Shown here piece by piece: positions 11,391 to 21,383 of a stretch of 64,000 nucleotides of DNA. The position numbers were made by a program, and so were the translations under genes. The number at the start of each line of letters is the position of its first letter. Within the stretch, counting starts at the first letter, position 1. The notes beneath the pieces are model-generated. The model ran no database searches. It saw only the letters and a program-made list of their open reading frames with translations, and was not told where the DNA came from. This DNA is from Cryptomeria japonica. Its lineage: Eukaryota; Streptophyta; Pinopsida; Cupressales; Cupressaceae. Location of the stretch: NCBI RefSeq assembly GCF_030272615.1, contig NC_081415.1:606431137-606495136 (forward strand). The letters are read 5' to 3'.

Positions 11391-12074
11391 CAGTAGCACG
11401 CAGTTTGAAGGAAAAGGGAGGCAGCGCGAGGTGTGAGGAAAACTGCGAATAGCAACAAGGAACTGCAGAGTGGAAACTACTGCTGCGGGTGCAGACAGGT
11501 AAGGGATGTCACAAGGTATATGTAAATGATTATAGTTAATAAATATTTTAATATATATATTAATGAATATTTTAATACATATATTAATGAATGTTAATAA
11601 TGAATATTTTAATGCATATGTTGATGAATATAAGTAATGAACATTTTAATGCATATGTTAATGAATGGTTCTTAGATGTTAATGAATACATATCAATGAA
11701 TAGTTAGGAATATACGTTAATAAATAAATGTGAATTTTGGATAATGGATATTTTCCGAATATATGTTAGTGAATACATGTTAAATTAGGAATATGAAAAT
11801 GTGGATTATGGAATGGAAAATAGTAATAAATTGTAAAATGTAATATAAATGCGATTAACTGATGGAGGCTATAGGGAGGAAACTCCCTTAGTCTAATGGA
11901 GGGATTATGATAATCCCTGGTAGGCAGTATATGTACTGAATATCTATATGCATATATGTATGGCTTGGTTGACAAAGTTCATCCAAGAAGAGACGGATCT
12001 GGCCGGTCCCCTCTGGTAGACTTGGATGATGAGATGCATCATCCAAGGCAAGGAATTGACATATGGTCTTCCTT

Positions 12075-12257
12075 GGATGGCTTGGGTGTAAGAAATTACA
12101 CCCAAGACAGGAATCGAATTAACCTTCGATTTCCTGGATGGCTTGGGTGTAAGTAGTTACATCCAAGACACGAATCGAATTAACTTTTGATTTCCTAGAT
12201 GGCTTGGGTGTAAGAAAATACACCCAAGACAGGAATCGAATTCACCTTCGATTTCCT
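12075..12257 (+). repeat. Three 61-bp tandem units in G LTR
   Basis: The units are 12075-12135, 12136-12196 and 12197-12257. Each contains the hairpin CTTGGGTGTAA…TTACACCCAAG and the segment GAATCGAATT. Solo LTR F has only single, diverged equivalents, so the array expanded in G. Confidence 0.93.
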
Positions 12258-12413
12258 GGATGGCTTGGAACCAAGATGGGTTCCAAGAAGGCGAGCTTCA
12301 CAGCCGCCTAAGGACATATCTCCGTATGGCATTCGTATCCTTTTTATTAGATAAGAATTGTGATTAGTGTTAATTAAGTATTTTAAAGTTAAATTGCAAG
12401 TTGGATTAGTTAG

Positions 12414-12414
<1 letters not shown>

Positions 12415-12477
<63 letters not shown>
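12415..12477. repeat. (TA)n microsatellite, about 31 units
   Basis: An uninterrupted TA dinucleotide run lies inside the U5 side of the G LTR. Solo LTR F has only a short TATATAT there. Confidence 0.98.
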
Positions 12478-12484
<7 letters not shown>

Positions 12485-12540
12485 ATTCTAACAATCTGTT
12501 TTACAGGACAATGATCCCTAACTAGTAGGAACATTACATT

Positions 12541-12706
12541 TTTCTGTCAACGTGTGTTTGCCTACCATATTTTTCTAGCAAACTAAATTTTCCATCTTTG
12601 ACATCCACCATACCAAACATCCTATTGACAGTTGTGACCTTGCTTCTTAGAGTAGGTTCATGATAGCCCAATAGAGGTATACTGACACATCCCTTTGGAT
12701 GAGACT
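12541..12706 (-). other. Possible unidentified coding remnant
   Basis: One minus-strand frame stays open for about 50 codons with a natural-looking composition ('VTTVNRMFGMVDVKDGKFSL'). It abuts the G LTR and a possible GT donor follows 'EKYG'. I cannot assign it. It may be an exon or chance. Confidence 0.2.
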
Positions 12707-13593
12707 ATCTGCAAACTTTTCCCCTTATATGAGGGAGAGGATAAAAGAGAATTTTAATTTTACATGCTCAATCGCTTATGACTCTGTGAGATGAGTAACT
12801 ACTATGTTTTAAAAATCCAAGGAAGGCTATGCATTGTGAAACTGATGTTAAAAGTACATATTCCAATCCATCGTAGAATAAAGTTGTCTAAATCTGTGAC
12901 ATATGCCCATTATGACAGCAAGAGACTCATCAGGCACTTCTCACCAGCAAAAATTATTGAAAGGGTCCATGCTTTGATATTTCATGGGAAAAAAAGCTAC
13001 CCAACTCAGAGCTTGTGACTAAAGCTTATTGCTAACTTTTCACTCCCTCTTGAGGTCATGTAAAGTTGTAAACCATGAAGTTAAGCATTTCCTCTTTAGT
13101 CCCTATGGAGATGAACACTTTCATCCAACTGAACATAGATACATTAAACTCTAACAAAGCCACACGGTTGATACCAACAACTCTCACGCTGTAATCGCTG
13201 AAAAATCACCCAATAACAAAATTTTACCAATCAAATACACACTTTGTATAGTCTCGTGCATAGCTTTGGTTATCATTTACTACAATGTGTTGCTGATACT
13301 TTTGAAATTTAAAGCTGAGGTTTAAATAAGAGGTTACGTCTACCTCCCTTGCTGCTGTTTTTGCATTACCTAACCTTTGATTCTCTTGTTCATTCTATTG
13401 TTTACACAAGACGTCTATTATTTCTATAGTTCACTTTTTTATTAAAACATTTATTTCTATTGTAGGTAGTTCTTGCTTTAGGCACATGCTGCAATACTTG
13501 ATCTGTTTTAGACTTTTAATGAATAATTGGAACATTATCATTATTTCTTTCCATGTATAAGTAGTGGACATCAATTTGATAAGAAAAAAAAAC

Positions 13594-13660
13594 CTGTATT
13601 GAAGGGCTCCGGGAGCATCTCTTTGCAATAATGATTGTCCAATTTTCAGCATGTGTTCCA
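13594..13660 (-). CDS. HINT4: HINT4-like histidine-triad protein, next exon
   Basis: A 67-bp minus-strand exon follows acceptor CTGTTACAG and ends CAATACAG before GTTTTT. It encodes '(V)EHMLKIGQSLLQRDAPGAL' then 'QY'. This matches the HINT4 block that follows the DLQRR motif (RHML…GQQLLQKDAP, from memory). The two exons join in frame with no stop, with a 138-bp intron between them. Intact splice sites and frame suggest a real gene, or a recent fragment, rather than an old relic. Confidence 0.8.
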
Positions 13661-13798
13661 CTGTAACAGATAGACAGCAAGTATATTTAAAATGTTGAAA
13701 AACTTGATTAAAAAAAACTCAATATATGAAACCATTAAAAGTTGCTTTTCCTAGTAGACTCCTATACGATAAATTCACTAAGCACATAGAACCCATAC

Positions 13799-13875
13799 CT
13801 AAAGCATAGTCTTCTTTTCTTCTCTGAAGATTCCTAACTGTTGCTATATGATCCACAGGAATTATCAAGTAATGC
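13799..13875 (-). CDS. HINT4: HINT4-like histidine-triad protein, internal exon
   Basis: On the minus strand a 77-bp segment is bounded by a good acceptor (TTCATTACAG) and donor (GTATGG). It encodes 'HYLIIPVDHIATVRNLQRR' followed by 'KEDYALG'. Plant HINT4 proteins (HIT superfamily nucleotide hydrolases/phosphorylases) have the same block, as I recall it: HYLVIP, then EHIPTV, then DLQRRDEDY. The splice phase (last base G, completing a Val codon with the next exon) fits exon 13594-13660 exactly. The HxHxH catalytic triad would lie in a later exon that I cannot find in the window. The N-terminal CxxC exon was also not found. Confidence 0.8.
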
Positions 13876-14389
13876 CTGTAATGAACAAATAAAATTAAAG
13901 TACTTGAGTAGATAACAGTCTGAAAAATGAGCATATGAAAAGACGCATGCACTAAAATCACATGAACAATTCCTATAAGATGATTGAGAACTTTGTGACT
14001 AAATAAAGACTGGTGGCAATTTCATACTGGACTCCTGGAAAATCATAAACTTCATAAGTTATAAGATGAACAATACTGAACATAAGTTGTAAAACACACT
14101 TTAAAAGCAACCAAATGATATTATCAAGTAGACAGAATTTTTCTAAATAATAAATAAAATAAGCATCACCCATCTCCATATTTGAATGTCATCACCTCAA
14201 ACAAAATTCTATACGTTTGGAGTATTGATTCCTATATGATTCAGATTATGTATGTAGGACCATAATAAATGATATGGAAAAGATTAAAGGACTAAAAGAA
14301 GCCAGTGTGCAAACAAAAAAATTATTATTTGATTGAAGTGATTGGTAAATTGGAATAGCAGGGTAATGCACAGCTTTGCAGGTGTAGTC

Positions 14390-14548
14390 TGTTAGAAACA
14401 CGGTGGCCATTGCACCAAAAGATCAACCTATTAATGCTTGATACAATTGCAAGTTTTAATGAATCCATGGGAGGCAGTTAAGCCATGTCGCAAACCCAAG
14501 CATTGTGCTGCACAGCACAAGGAAACCAAGGGCGCACACCTTGCAACA
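14390..14548 (-). repeat. TRIM 3' LTR (159 bp)
   Basis: Left copy of the TRIM terminal repeat, same length as 24576-24734 with scattered substitutions. Confidence 0.92.
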
Positions 14549-14573
14549 ATCCCCACCAACGCAAGTGAGGGGT

Positions 14574-14834
14574 TGTTGGTGGCATTATTGTATACGAAAA
14601 TACGATTAGTTAATTATGTGTAATTGTTTTGGTTAGTTGGCAACGAGGGGTGGCAGTTGTGGTGCGACGGTTGGCGCTCACACCCCCTTGGTATCTTTAT
14701 ATACTTCAAAATGTAACTTGCAACACACTTATTATGAATTGAATAACATCTCTTATACTTCTCTGATATCTATCGCATTATTATTTTGCATTACGTGCTT
14801 TATGTTTTAAGTTATTCACCCGAGAGGGCAAACA
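14574..14834 (+). repeat. Element A 5' LTR (261 bp)
   Basis: It runs from TGTTGGTGGCATT to GAGAGGGCAAACA. A TATA-like TTTATATACTT lies near 14695. It differs from the two 3' copies at roughly 4-6% of positions by eye. Confidence 0.95.
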
Positions 14835-14836
14835 TT

Positions 14837-14855
14837 TGGCATCGTTGCCTAGACG
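14837..14855 (+). other. Element A primer-binding site
   Basis: TGGCATCGTTGCCTAGACG follows the LTR after two T residues. The sister copy B has TGGCGTCGTTGCC. Both resemble the complement of plant tRNA-Asp (TGGCGCCGTTGCC), the primer of Athila-type elements. Confidence 0.7.
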
Positions 14856-14884
14856 TACTCGGGAACGGAAGACACGGATGGCGC

Positions 14885-15262
14885 ATGGACACGATGGGCC
14901 TACCCATTGGTGAAATAAACCCAGAGGCTGACGACGCATGAACAGAACTTTACATAGGAGAAGACACGGCAACGAGAGAATTTTCAATTTTGCTCCAGGT
15001 AGCCATCTAGCCCTACGTCCGACGAGAGGCGGCGGAGGCGGAAATCCCACCAAGTGTCGTGTGGACAGCGCTGGAGGTTAGCCCAGCAGTAAACCAGTTG
15101 ATGAACCACCTCCCCCGGTTGCTTGCACAGGCATCGCTGGCACAACAGGCTCGCCTGGAGGAGATTGCCCAGGAAGAGCGACGCCAACAAATCCTTCAAC
15201 ACTACGAAGAAAGCAGCCGACGGCAAGCAGAACGGGATGGCACCAGGCCAGGAGGGAATTGA
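14885..15262 (+). pseudogene. Element A small 5' ORF (about 125 codons)
   Basis: This is the first ORF after the primer site, predicted from the ATG shared with copy B ('MGLP(I/V)GE'). The C-terminal half is helical and charged: 'NQLMNHLPRLLAQASLAQQA' then 'EERRQQILQHYEE'. C1 and C2 have a related segment (PRLLAQ…QQILQ), so this is a conserved N-terminal gag-like module. It carries a TGA at 14938 (CGG in B) and a TAG at 15007 that is present in B too. It is separated from gag by about 90 bp. Confidence 0.6.
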
Positions 15263-15382
15263 ACCTTGAACTTTTTATATTCAAATAAAAGTGTCATGGA
15301 CACAAGTTGTATCTGACAAAATGAATTAATAAAGACGTGTTTTGGTTTATGTATTGTGAGTTATGGAAATGTGCGGCAATTA

Positions 15383-17119
15383 ATGCCCAATCTATTGAAT
15401 AAAGATAGAAATAAAAAAGCAGAAACGGACGAGTGGGAGGCCGCGCAGAGGACCTTGATTCTGGAGCAGCAAGTAGAACGTAGACGGAGGTTGAGGCAAC
15501 TTGCCGAAGGACGACCTGTCGAACAATGGCTTGAGGGGAACCAAGGAGGTGTCACGGAGGGTGCAAAAGCCGACGGAAATTTCTACACGTCACCAGAACA
15601 CCGTAGGGTGCGAAGCCACGAAGAGTTTCTAGAGGAAACAAGGTTACGGAGAGATCTAGTCAAAGAGACCCGAGATCGGTTCAGAAACTTATCCCTTACA
15701 CCACAAAGTGAAGATCACCAACAGGAACCATGAGTGGGCGCAAGTGAGAGCGAAGGGGAGGGCAACCGTATGGGTGTAGGTGCCACACACGACAGGAAAA
15801 ACACCGTACCTCCAGTCACCCATGCAGGACACACCACCGGCACCGCCGAAGGAAGCAGCGCAAGGCCACAGACACAGGCATAGCCACCCCTAGGAAGACA
15901 ACCAGGGATGGCGAGTAAACAAAAATTGCCAAAGTTCATAGGGGACGGCAAGGAAGACCCCTTACAGCACTGCCGTACATGTGAAACCATTTGGTCCGCC
16001 AACAAAGTGGCAGACCAGGATGACTAGGTACAGCAGTTCCCAGCCACGTTACGTAGAGTTGCCATAGATTGGTACTCCGATGTGGACAAGCAAAAAGTGG
16101 CCACATGGGCCAATCTACAGAAGGAATTCACGGAGGAGTTTCGGTTGCTCCGTGATGACAATGAAATTGTAACGGAGATATACAGTACCAAACAAGGTAC
16201 CAAGGAGACAGTACGAGCATACAGCAGGAGGCTGAAGGAATTGTTGGGTAAAATGGAAAGCCAACCAGCAAAGAAATTGAAGAAACGATGGTTTGTTGAA
16301 GGATTGAAATCCTCCCTACGAAAAAAGATGAAAATTGTACCCCCAACGTCATATGACAACGCCTATAATAGGGCGATGGACCTAGAGAGCGAATACAAAA
16401 CATCAGAGAAGAAGAAAAGTAATAAATACTCATCTGACGATGATGAAGACTCTGACGAGGAAAGCAGCAGCGATGGCGAATCGAGTAAAAAGGTGCACGC
16501 TCTCCAAAAGGACATGGAACGAATGCTAAAAGAATTCAAAGCCATGAAGGGGAGTACAAGTAAGACTGAAGAAAACGACGTGTGGTGTACCGACTATAGG
16601 AGTGACGGAAACACCAAGGGGTCCTGCCCCAAGAAGGCTTTCTGCGACATTTGTCAAATTGCGGGACATTTGACAAAGGAATGTCCCTACAATATGAAAA
16701 CCAGGAGCCAACAAGTTCTCTTCACGCAAGAGCAGTCTGTCGTCGGAACTTCGCAAACCACCAACAATAGTGCATCATCTGGCGGATACCGGAACAACCG
16801 GCGAGGGGGGAAGACCAATAATAATAATAGGAGCCGGATCCAATATGATGCAAAGGGACGGCCAATGATCCAGTGCCGAGCCTGCAATCAATGGGGCCAC
16901 TTTGCCAGGGAATGCACCTCAGAAGAAACTCCACAAAAACTATGCAAATGGTGTGGGCCTAGAGACCACGATGATGGAACTTGCCCAAAGTCTGGAGTGA
17001 CCTACTCAACATTGACAGGACGGAGGAACGGGTATTGGCAATCACACGGTCACAAGCAAAGAAGGCCACATACCCGGACCCCGCACGGAGAAGCAGTGGG
17101 CGCTGGAGGCGAAGGTTGA
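15383..17119 (+). pseudogene. Element A gag with four zinc-knuckle positions
   Basis: This is the structural capsid/nucleocapsid protein. The conserved capsid stretch 'QFPATLRRVAIDWYSDVDKQ', 'WANLQKEFTEEFR' and 'YSRRLKELLGKM' lies at about 16025-16250. An acidic Ser-rich linker and then CCHC knuckles follow. The first is damaged here (CTDYRSDGNTKGSC, intact in B). The other three are intact: CDICQIAGHLTKEC, CRACNQWGHFAREC and CKWCGPRDHDDGTC. Stops interrupt at 15731 (TGA), about 15882 (TAG) and 16025 (TAG, TGG in B). The frame is lost after the last knuckle near 17010. Confidence 0.88.
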
Positions 17120-17228
17120 AGTAGCGAAGGAAATGTTGGCACAAGGGAACACCCAAGAAGTGGCAAGTACTTTCCGCTCTGAGGCCGAGGAAAATATCCT
17201 GAAGCAAATGTTGTAGATTGAAGTACCT

Positions 17229-18230
17229 GTGAAGATGAAGGACCTCCTGGAAACGATGCCGCAATTACGTATGGCACTCCTACGTACGGTGCAAGCAACT
17301 CCGCACAATCAAGCGAACCGGAATACGGATGTTTCCAGTGCAACACCTACAGACCCATTGGTCCTGACACTATACAGCGGCCGGCACCACCCGACGGTGG
17401 TAAAAATGGGAATACTTGGCACCATTTTGACTAACACTATTGTCGATGGCGGGTTCAAAGTGAATGTGCTTCCGGAAGAAACCTGGAAGCAGCTTGGCAA
17501 GCCGACACTATGGCCGTCAACCTTCAACTTACTGGGAGCGGATCAACATGGTATCAAACCCCTTGGAACACTCATGGCGCAACAAGTGACCATCAAGACA
17601 CAACCATTTGTCCTCGACTTTGTGGTGATTCCGCTCGCCAAGAAAGGATACGACGCCATTCTAGGCAGAGGGTGGTTGGTGGCAGCCATAGTGAATCACA
17701 ACTGGAAGCGTAACACGTTGTCAATGGAGAAAGCCGGGCGAAAATTTATTATTGACCTGAAAACACAACTTGTGAGTGAAGAACTCGCGTCAGAATCGGA
17801 ATCAGACGGCGAGGGCGGAGTTGACAGAGGAAAGTACAGAAGGGAACCGAACGAGGAAGGCGTCCTGGGAATCCAAGGATGTTCCGAGGACGAGACCGAT
17901 TCCCTTAATGGGCTCTTCCACTGGCAAATGGAGGACTACGAGCTGCTGTATGGGTGCAACATGTTGCAAGTTGACGAGGAGTTGGACGAGAACGAATTTC
18001 CGCCAGCGTACGGGGAATACACCGAAGGGGATGCCCCTGTCAACGAAGTACCAGCGCACAGGTTTGACATGACGAAACCAATCTGGTACGAAGAGTACGT
18101 AAAACCTACAAACCTCGGCACGGAAGCAAAGCCAAGGAACATCCTGGTTGGCGACAACTGGAATCCAGTCCTGAAAGCTGTCGCGTTTAAAATATTCTGG
18201 AATCCAAGGATGTATTCGCTTGGACATATA
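17229..18230 (+). pseudogene. Element A protease region
   Basis: This is the aspartic protease that cleaves the element polyprotein. The active-site block is 'NTIVDGGFKVNVLPEETW', with Asp-Gly-Gly in place of the more common Asp-Ser/Thr-Gly. Copy B has the same DGG, so it is a family trait. A later block, 'KKGYDAILGRGWL', is typical of the retropepsin C-terminus. The linker to RT is acidic ('ESESDGEGG') and contains 'LNGLFHWQMEDYELL', conserved in B. The frame differs from gag and from RT. Both boundaries are frameshifted. Confidence 0.85.
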
Positions 18231-18244
18231 AGGACCTCAAAGGG

Positions 18245-19240
18245 GTGCCGCCAGAACTGTGTGTACACCAAATTTCACTCGTACCTGGGGCCGTACCTGT
18301 ATGGAAGAGGCCATACAAAATGAATAAAAACTATGCGGCGAGAGTGAATGATGAAATTGAACGTATGCTCGAAGCCGGGATTATTTTTAAAGTGCAGACT
18401 AGCGAGTGGGTGTCGCCCATAGTGATATCCCTTAAAAAGGAGGCAAACCAAATCCGAATCTACATGGATTTCAGATGCCTTAACGCGGTCACCATAAAAG
18501 ACCCGTTTCCAATACCATTTACGGATAGCATCTTGGAGGAAGTGGCCAGTCATGAAATTTATTCATTTATGGATGGATTTTCTGGGTATAACCAGATATC
18601 CATTGCCGAAGAGGACAATTTAAAAACTACCTTCATAGTGGAGGATGGCGTGTACGCGTATAATCGAATGTCGTTCGGATTATGCAACACGCCAGCGACA
18701 TTTCAACAGATAATCCTTCACATATTTGAAAAGATGTCAGTAGGGAACTTCAGGGCGTTCCTTGACGACTGGTCCATCTACAATAACCAAGATGCACATC
18801 TGGCCGCACTTGGCGAATGCATGGAGAGATGTAGGCGAGCCCGCCTAGCACTCAATCCCAAAAAATGCAGATTCATGGTGCCTCAAGGGAAGCTGTTAGG
18901 ACACATAGTGTGTAAGGCTGGACTCAAGACTGACCCAGACAAGATTCGAGTGATAGTGGAAATGGAGGCACTAACAGATGTCACAGGAGTCAAATCCTTC
19001 CTAGCACACATAGGGTATTACAGGCAATTTATCAAAAATTTTGCTCGAGTATCCTACCCTCTGGACAAGCTGACAAGGATAGGTGAACGGTACACATGGG
19101 GGACAGCTCAAGAAGAGGCCTTCCAAGAACTAAAGTCACGGTTGGTGGGTGTGCCAATCCTAACATATCCTGACTGGGACAAAGAGTTCCACGTACACGT
19201 TGACGCATCCAATTTTGCCATAGAGGCCACACTAGCGTAG
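18245..19240 (+). pseudogene. Element A reverse transcriptase
   Basis: The frame is open for 331 codons. Motifs in order are 'RPYKMNKNYAARVNDEIERM', 'SEWVSPIVISLKKEANQIRI', 'SFMDGFSGYNQISIAEED' with the first Asp, 'MSFGLCNTPATFQ', and 'FLDDWSIY' with the Asp pair at about 18758-18769. 'GHIVCKAGLKTDPDKI' and 'VKSFLAHIGYYRQFIKNFA' follow. It ends at TAG 19238, where B reads on with Gln, and continues in the same frame as RNase H. 'DGFSGYNQI' and FLDD without a chromodomain point to a non-chromovirus lineage. Confidence 0.93.
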
Positions 19241-19630
19241 GTTGGCAATCACGGGCTAGATCACCCGGTCTACTTTACAAGCAGACTCCTGTCGAAGGCA
19301 GAGAAAAATTATAGCACCATAGAGAGGGAAGCCCTTGGGATGGTGTACTCCGTCCAGAAATTTCGACATTACTTACTGGCCACCCCATTCACATTTTATG
19401 TGGACCACCAGGCGTTAATGTACCTGGTAAACAAGCCATTTATCCAAGGACGAATCAGCCGATGGTTGCTATTGCTTCAGGAATTTACATTCAATATTAT
19501 CGTAAGACCCGAGAAGAGCCATGTGATAGCTGACCAGCTATCGAGAATCCAATCAGGAGAACCAGCCGAAGGAGTGAATGAAGATTTTCTAGATGCTCAC
19601 TTATTTCGCATTGCGGTCCTCCCCGCCTAG
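19241..19630 (+). pseudogene. Element A RNase H
   Basis: It continues the RT frame after the TAG. 'VHVDASNFAIEATLA' lies before the stop, then 'PVYFTSRLLSKAEKNYSTIE', 'TFYVDHQALMYLVNKP' and 'HVIADQLSRI' follow, which are the usual RNase H landmarks of Ty3/gypsy pol. A TAG at 19628 ends the frame. Confidence 0.9.
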
Positions 19631-20903
19631 TACGCAAGTGTGGGGGAATACTTGTCGACATCACGGTTTCCGAGGGAGATGCCACCAGGAGAAAGAAGGA
19701 AACTGGTACTAAGGAGCAAGACATTCCAACTCATTAATGGCCTCTTGTACAAAATGGGACCCGACCAGATCCTACGGCGATGCATCCTCGAAGAGGAAAT
19801 TCGTCCTAAGGGAAGCACATGAAGGGCCCGCAGGTGGACACATGGAGCCCGACACCACGGCCAGGAAAGTTCTATTGGCAGGACTGTGGTGGCCCACACT
19901 ACATAATGACGCCAGAGAGTGGGTGACGAGCTGTGACACATGCCAACGGGTCGGACGACCATTGAAGAGGGATTTTATGCCCCTCAACCCATCGAATGCC
20001 CAGGAACTGTTTGAGAGATGGGGATTGGATTTCAAAGGAACATTAAAACCAAGTAGAGCCCGACAGTGTAGATACATTGTAGTGGCAACAGAATACTTGA
20101 CCAAGTGGGTTGAGGCACGGGCCTTGCCGGACAACTCGGCGGACAATACAGCAAAATTCATCTATGAACACATCATTACGCGGTATGGGATTCCAATCCA
20201 ACTGACGAGTGACAGAGGAGGACATTTTGTAAATATATAATCCGATTGCTAACAACAGAGTTCAAAATCTTCCACTCCTTATCAAGACCCTACTATCCGC
20301 GGGCGAACAGGCAGGCCGAGGCGACCAATAAAATAATCGTGTCGGTGATTTATAAGTCTTGCGGAGTGGAGAAGGATGACTAGGAGGAGCGCCTACCGTC
20401 GGTACTTTGGGCATACCGAACAACTTACAAGGTAACTACTGGACAGACTCCCTTCCAACTAATGTATGGACAAGAAGCCGTGGTGGCAGTTGAATTCATG
20501 GTGCCGAGTCTCCGAATCACCATTGGTAATCGACTTGGCGACATGGAAAGCCTAAGAGAGAGACTGTACACTTTGAACAAATTGGATGAATGAAGGATGA
20601 TGGCTCAGTGGGCGACAGAGACAGCCCAGCAAAGACGGAAGGTTTGGCACGACAAGCATCTTCGGCGAATGAAGTTTACTCCTGGGCAGTTGGTGTTGAA
20701 ATTCAATGGAAGGAACGAAATCAAACCTGGGAAATTCAAAGTGCGATGGCTAGGGCCCTTCAAGGTATGCGAGGTCAATACCAACGGGGAGATTAAGTTG
20801 TGAATGCTGGACGGGAAGGAGGTGCTAGACGCCGTCAATGGGTCAAAATTAAAAGTTTATCACGAACGGAGGGAACTTGATGTTTGTCAGTCTATTAAAA
20901 AAA
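19631..20903 (+). pseudogene. Element A integrase
   Basis: The zinc-binding domain ('HEGPAGGHMEPD' … 'CDTCQRVG') lies at 19818-19950. The DDE core has 'WGLDFKGTLKPS', 'LTSDRGGHFVN' and 'QAEATNKIIVSVIYKS'. A C-terminal domain with 'KFKVRWLGPFKVCEVNTNGE' extends to about 20900. It is broken by frameshifts near 19815 and 20235, a TAG near 20381 and a TGA at 20589. There is no chromodomain. Integrase would insert the cDNA into the host genome. Confidence 0.9.
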
Positions 20904-20954
20904 AAGTACGGTCCGTACGACAACCGTACCGTAGGAAAAAACAAAAAAGGAGAA

Positions 20955-21060
20955 AGACGTGGGGCCACCGTACGGTGACCACACCGACGGTGGAACCACC
21001 GTGTGGTGGTCACAACGACGCTGGGGCCACCGGCGGTGGTCACACCGACAGGATAAGAAC
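20955..21060. repeat. Palindromic minisatellite between integrase and ORF3 (A)
   Basis: It has repeated inverted motifs such as CCGTACGGT, CACCGACGGTGG and CCACCGGCGGTGG. It corresponds to the longer array at 30905-31150 in copy B and is shorter and more mixed here. Confidence 0.85.
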
Positions 21061-21383
21061 CGCCAAGGGCAAACAAAGAAACAAAAAAAGAAAGGCGTAG
21101 CCCACACAGCCCCGCGCAACGCCGCACAGCACCGCACAACCCGAAACAGTCCCGCACCACGCAGCCCACGCAAAGGAAGAAAAAGAGGCTAACGAAAAAA
21201 AAATAACCCCCGCAAGCACACCACGCAGCCCACGCAAAGGGAGCAAAAAGAAAAAGAAGGAGAAGGAACGCACGAAGGCAGCCCATTCCGCACAGCAACA
21301 GCCATACACAACAAAGAAGGTCGTTACAAAGGTGTCCAACGACCGTACGATTTTTAACGAGAAATCAGTTATACCAGAGATTA
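21061..21383. other. GC-rich spacer before ORF3 (A)
   Basis: It is A- and C-rich with two copies of CACGCAGCCCACGCAAAGG. No gene is seen. It may be the leader of a separate ORF3 transcript, but no TATA or splice signal is clear. Confidence 0.4.

Larger units (their letters stand above)
10929..12538 (+). repeat. Element G 3' LTR (1,610 bp)
   Basis: It begins TGTGATAACCCC straight after a purine-rich tract (GAGACAAAGGGAC) and ends CTAGTAGGAACATTACA. The same LTR family occurs alone as F at 52163-53522, with matching start, TATA region, mid-block (GGGATTATGATAATCCCTGG) and end. It contains an A/T-rich first 300 bp, a C-rich hairpin-forming segment just upstream of the TATA box, three 61-bp tandem units and a long (TA)n run. 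The 5' LTR lies outside the window. Confidence 0.92.
12539..14389. other. Low-copy DNA between elements
   Basis: This A/T-rich sequence has no LTR or element signature and carries the HINT4-like exons on the minus strand. It is the best candidate in the window for ordinary genomic DNA, probably introns of a gene interrupted by G/N1 on one side and TRIM/A/H on the other. Confidence 0.6.

Noticed and set aside
15715-16545. Minus-strand ORFs antisense to gag in A (and plus-strand ORFs antisense to gag in B)
   Set aside because: They are shadows of gag codon composition. The sense frame has the conserved capsid and zinc-knuckle motifs.
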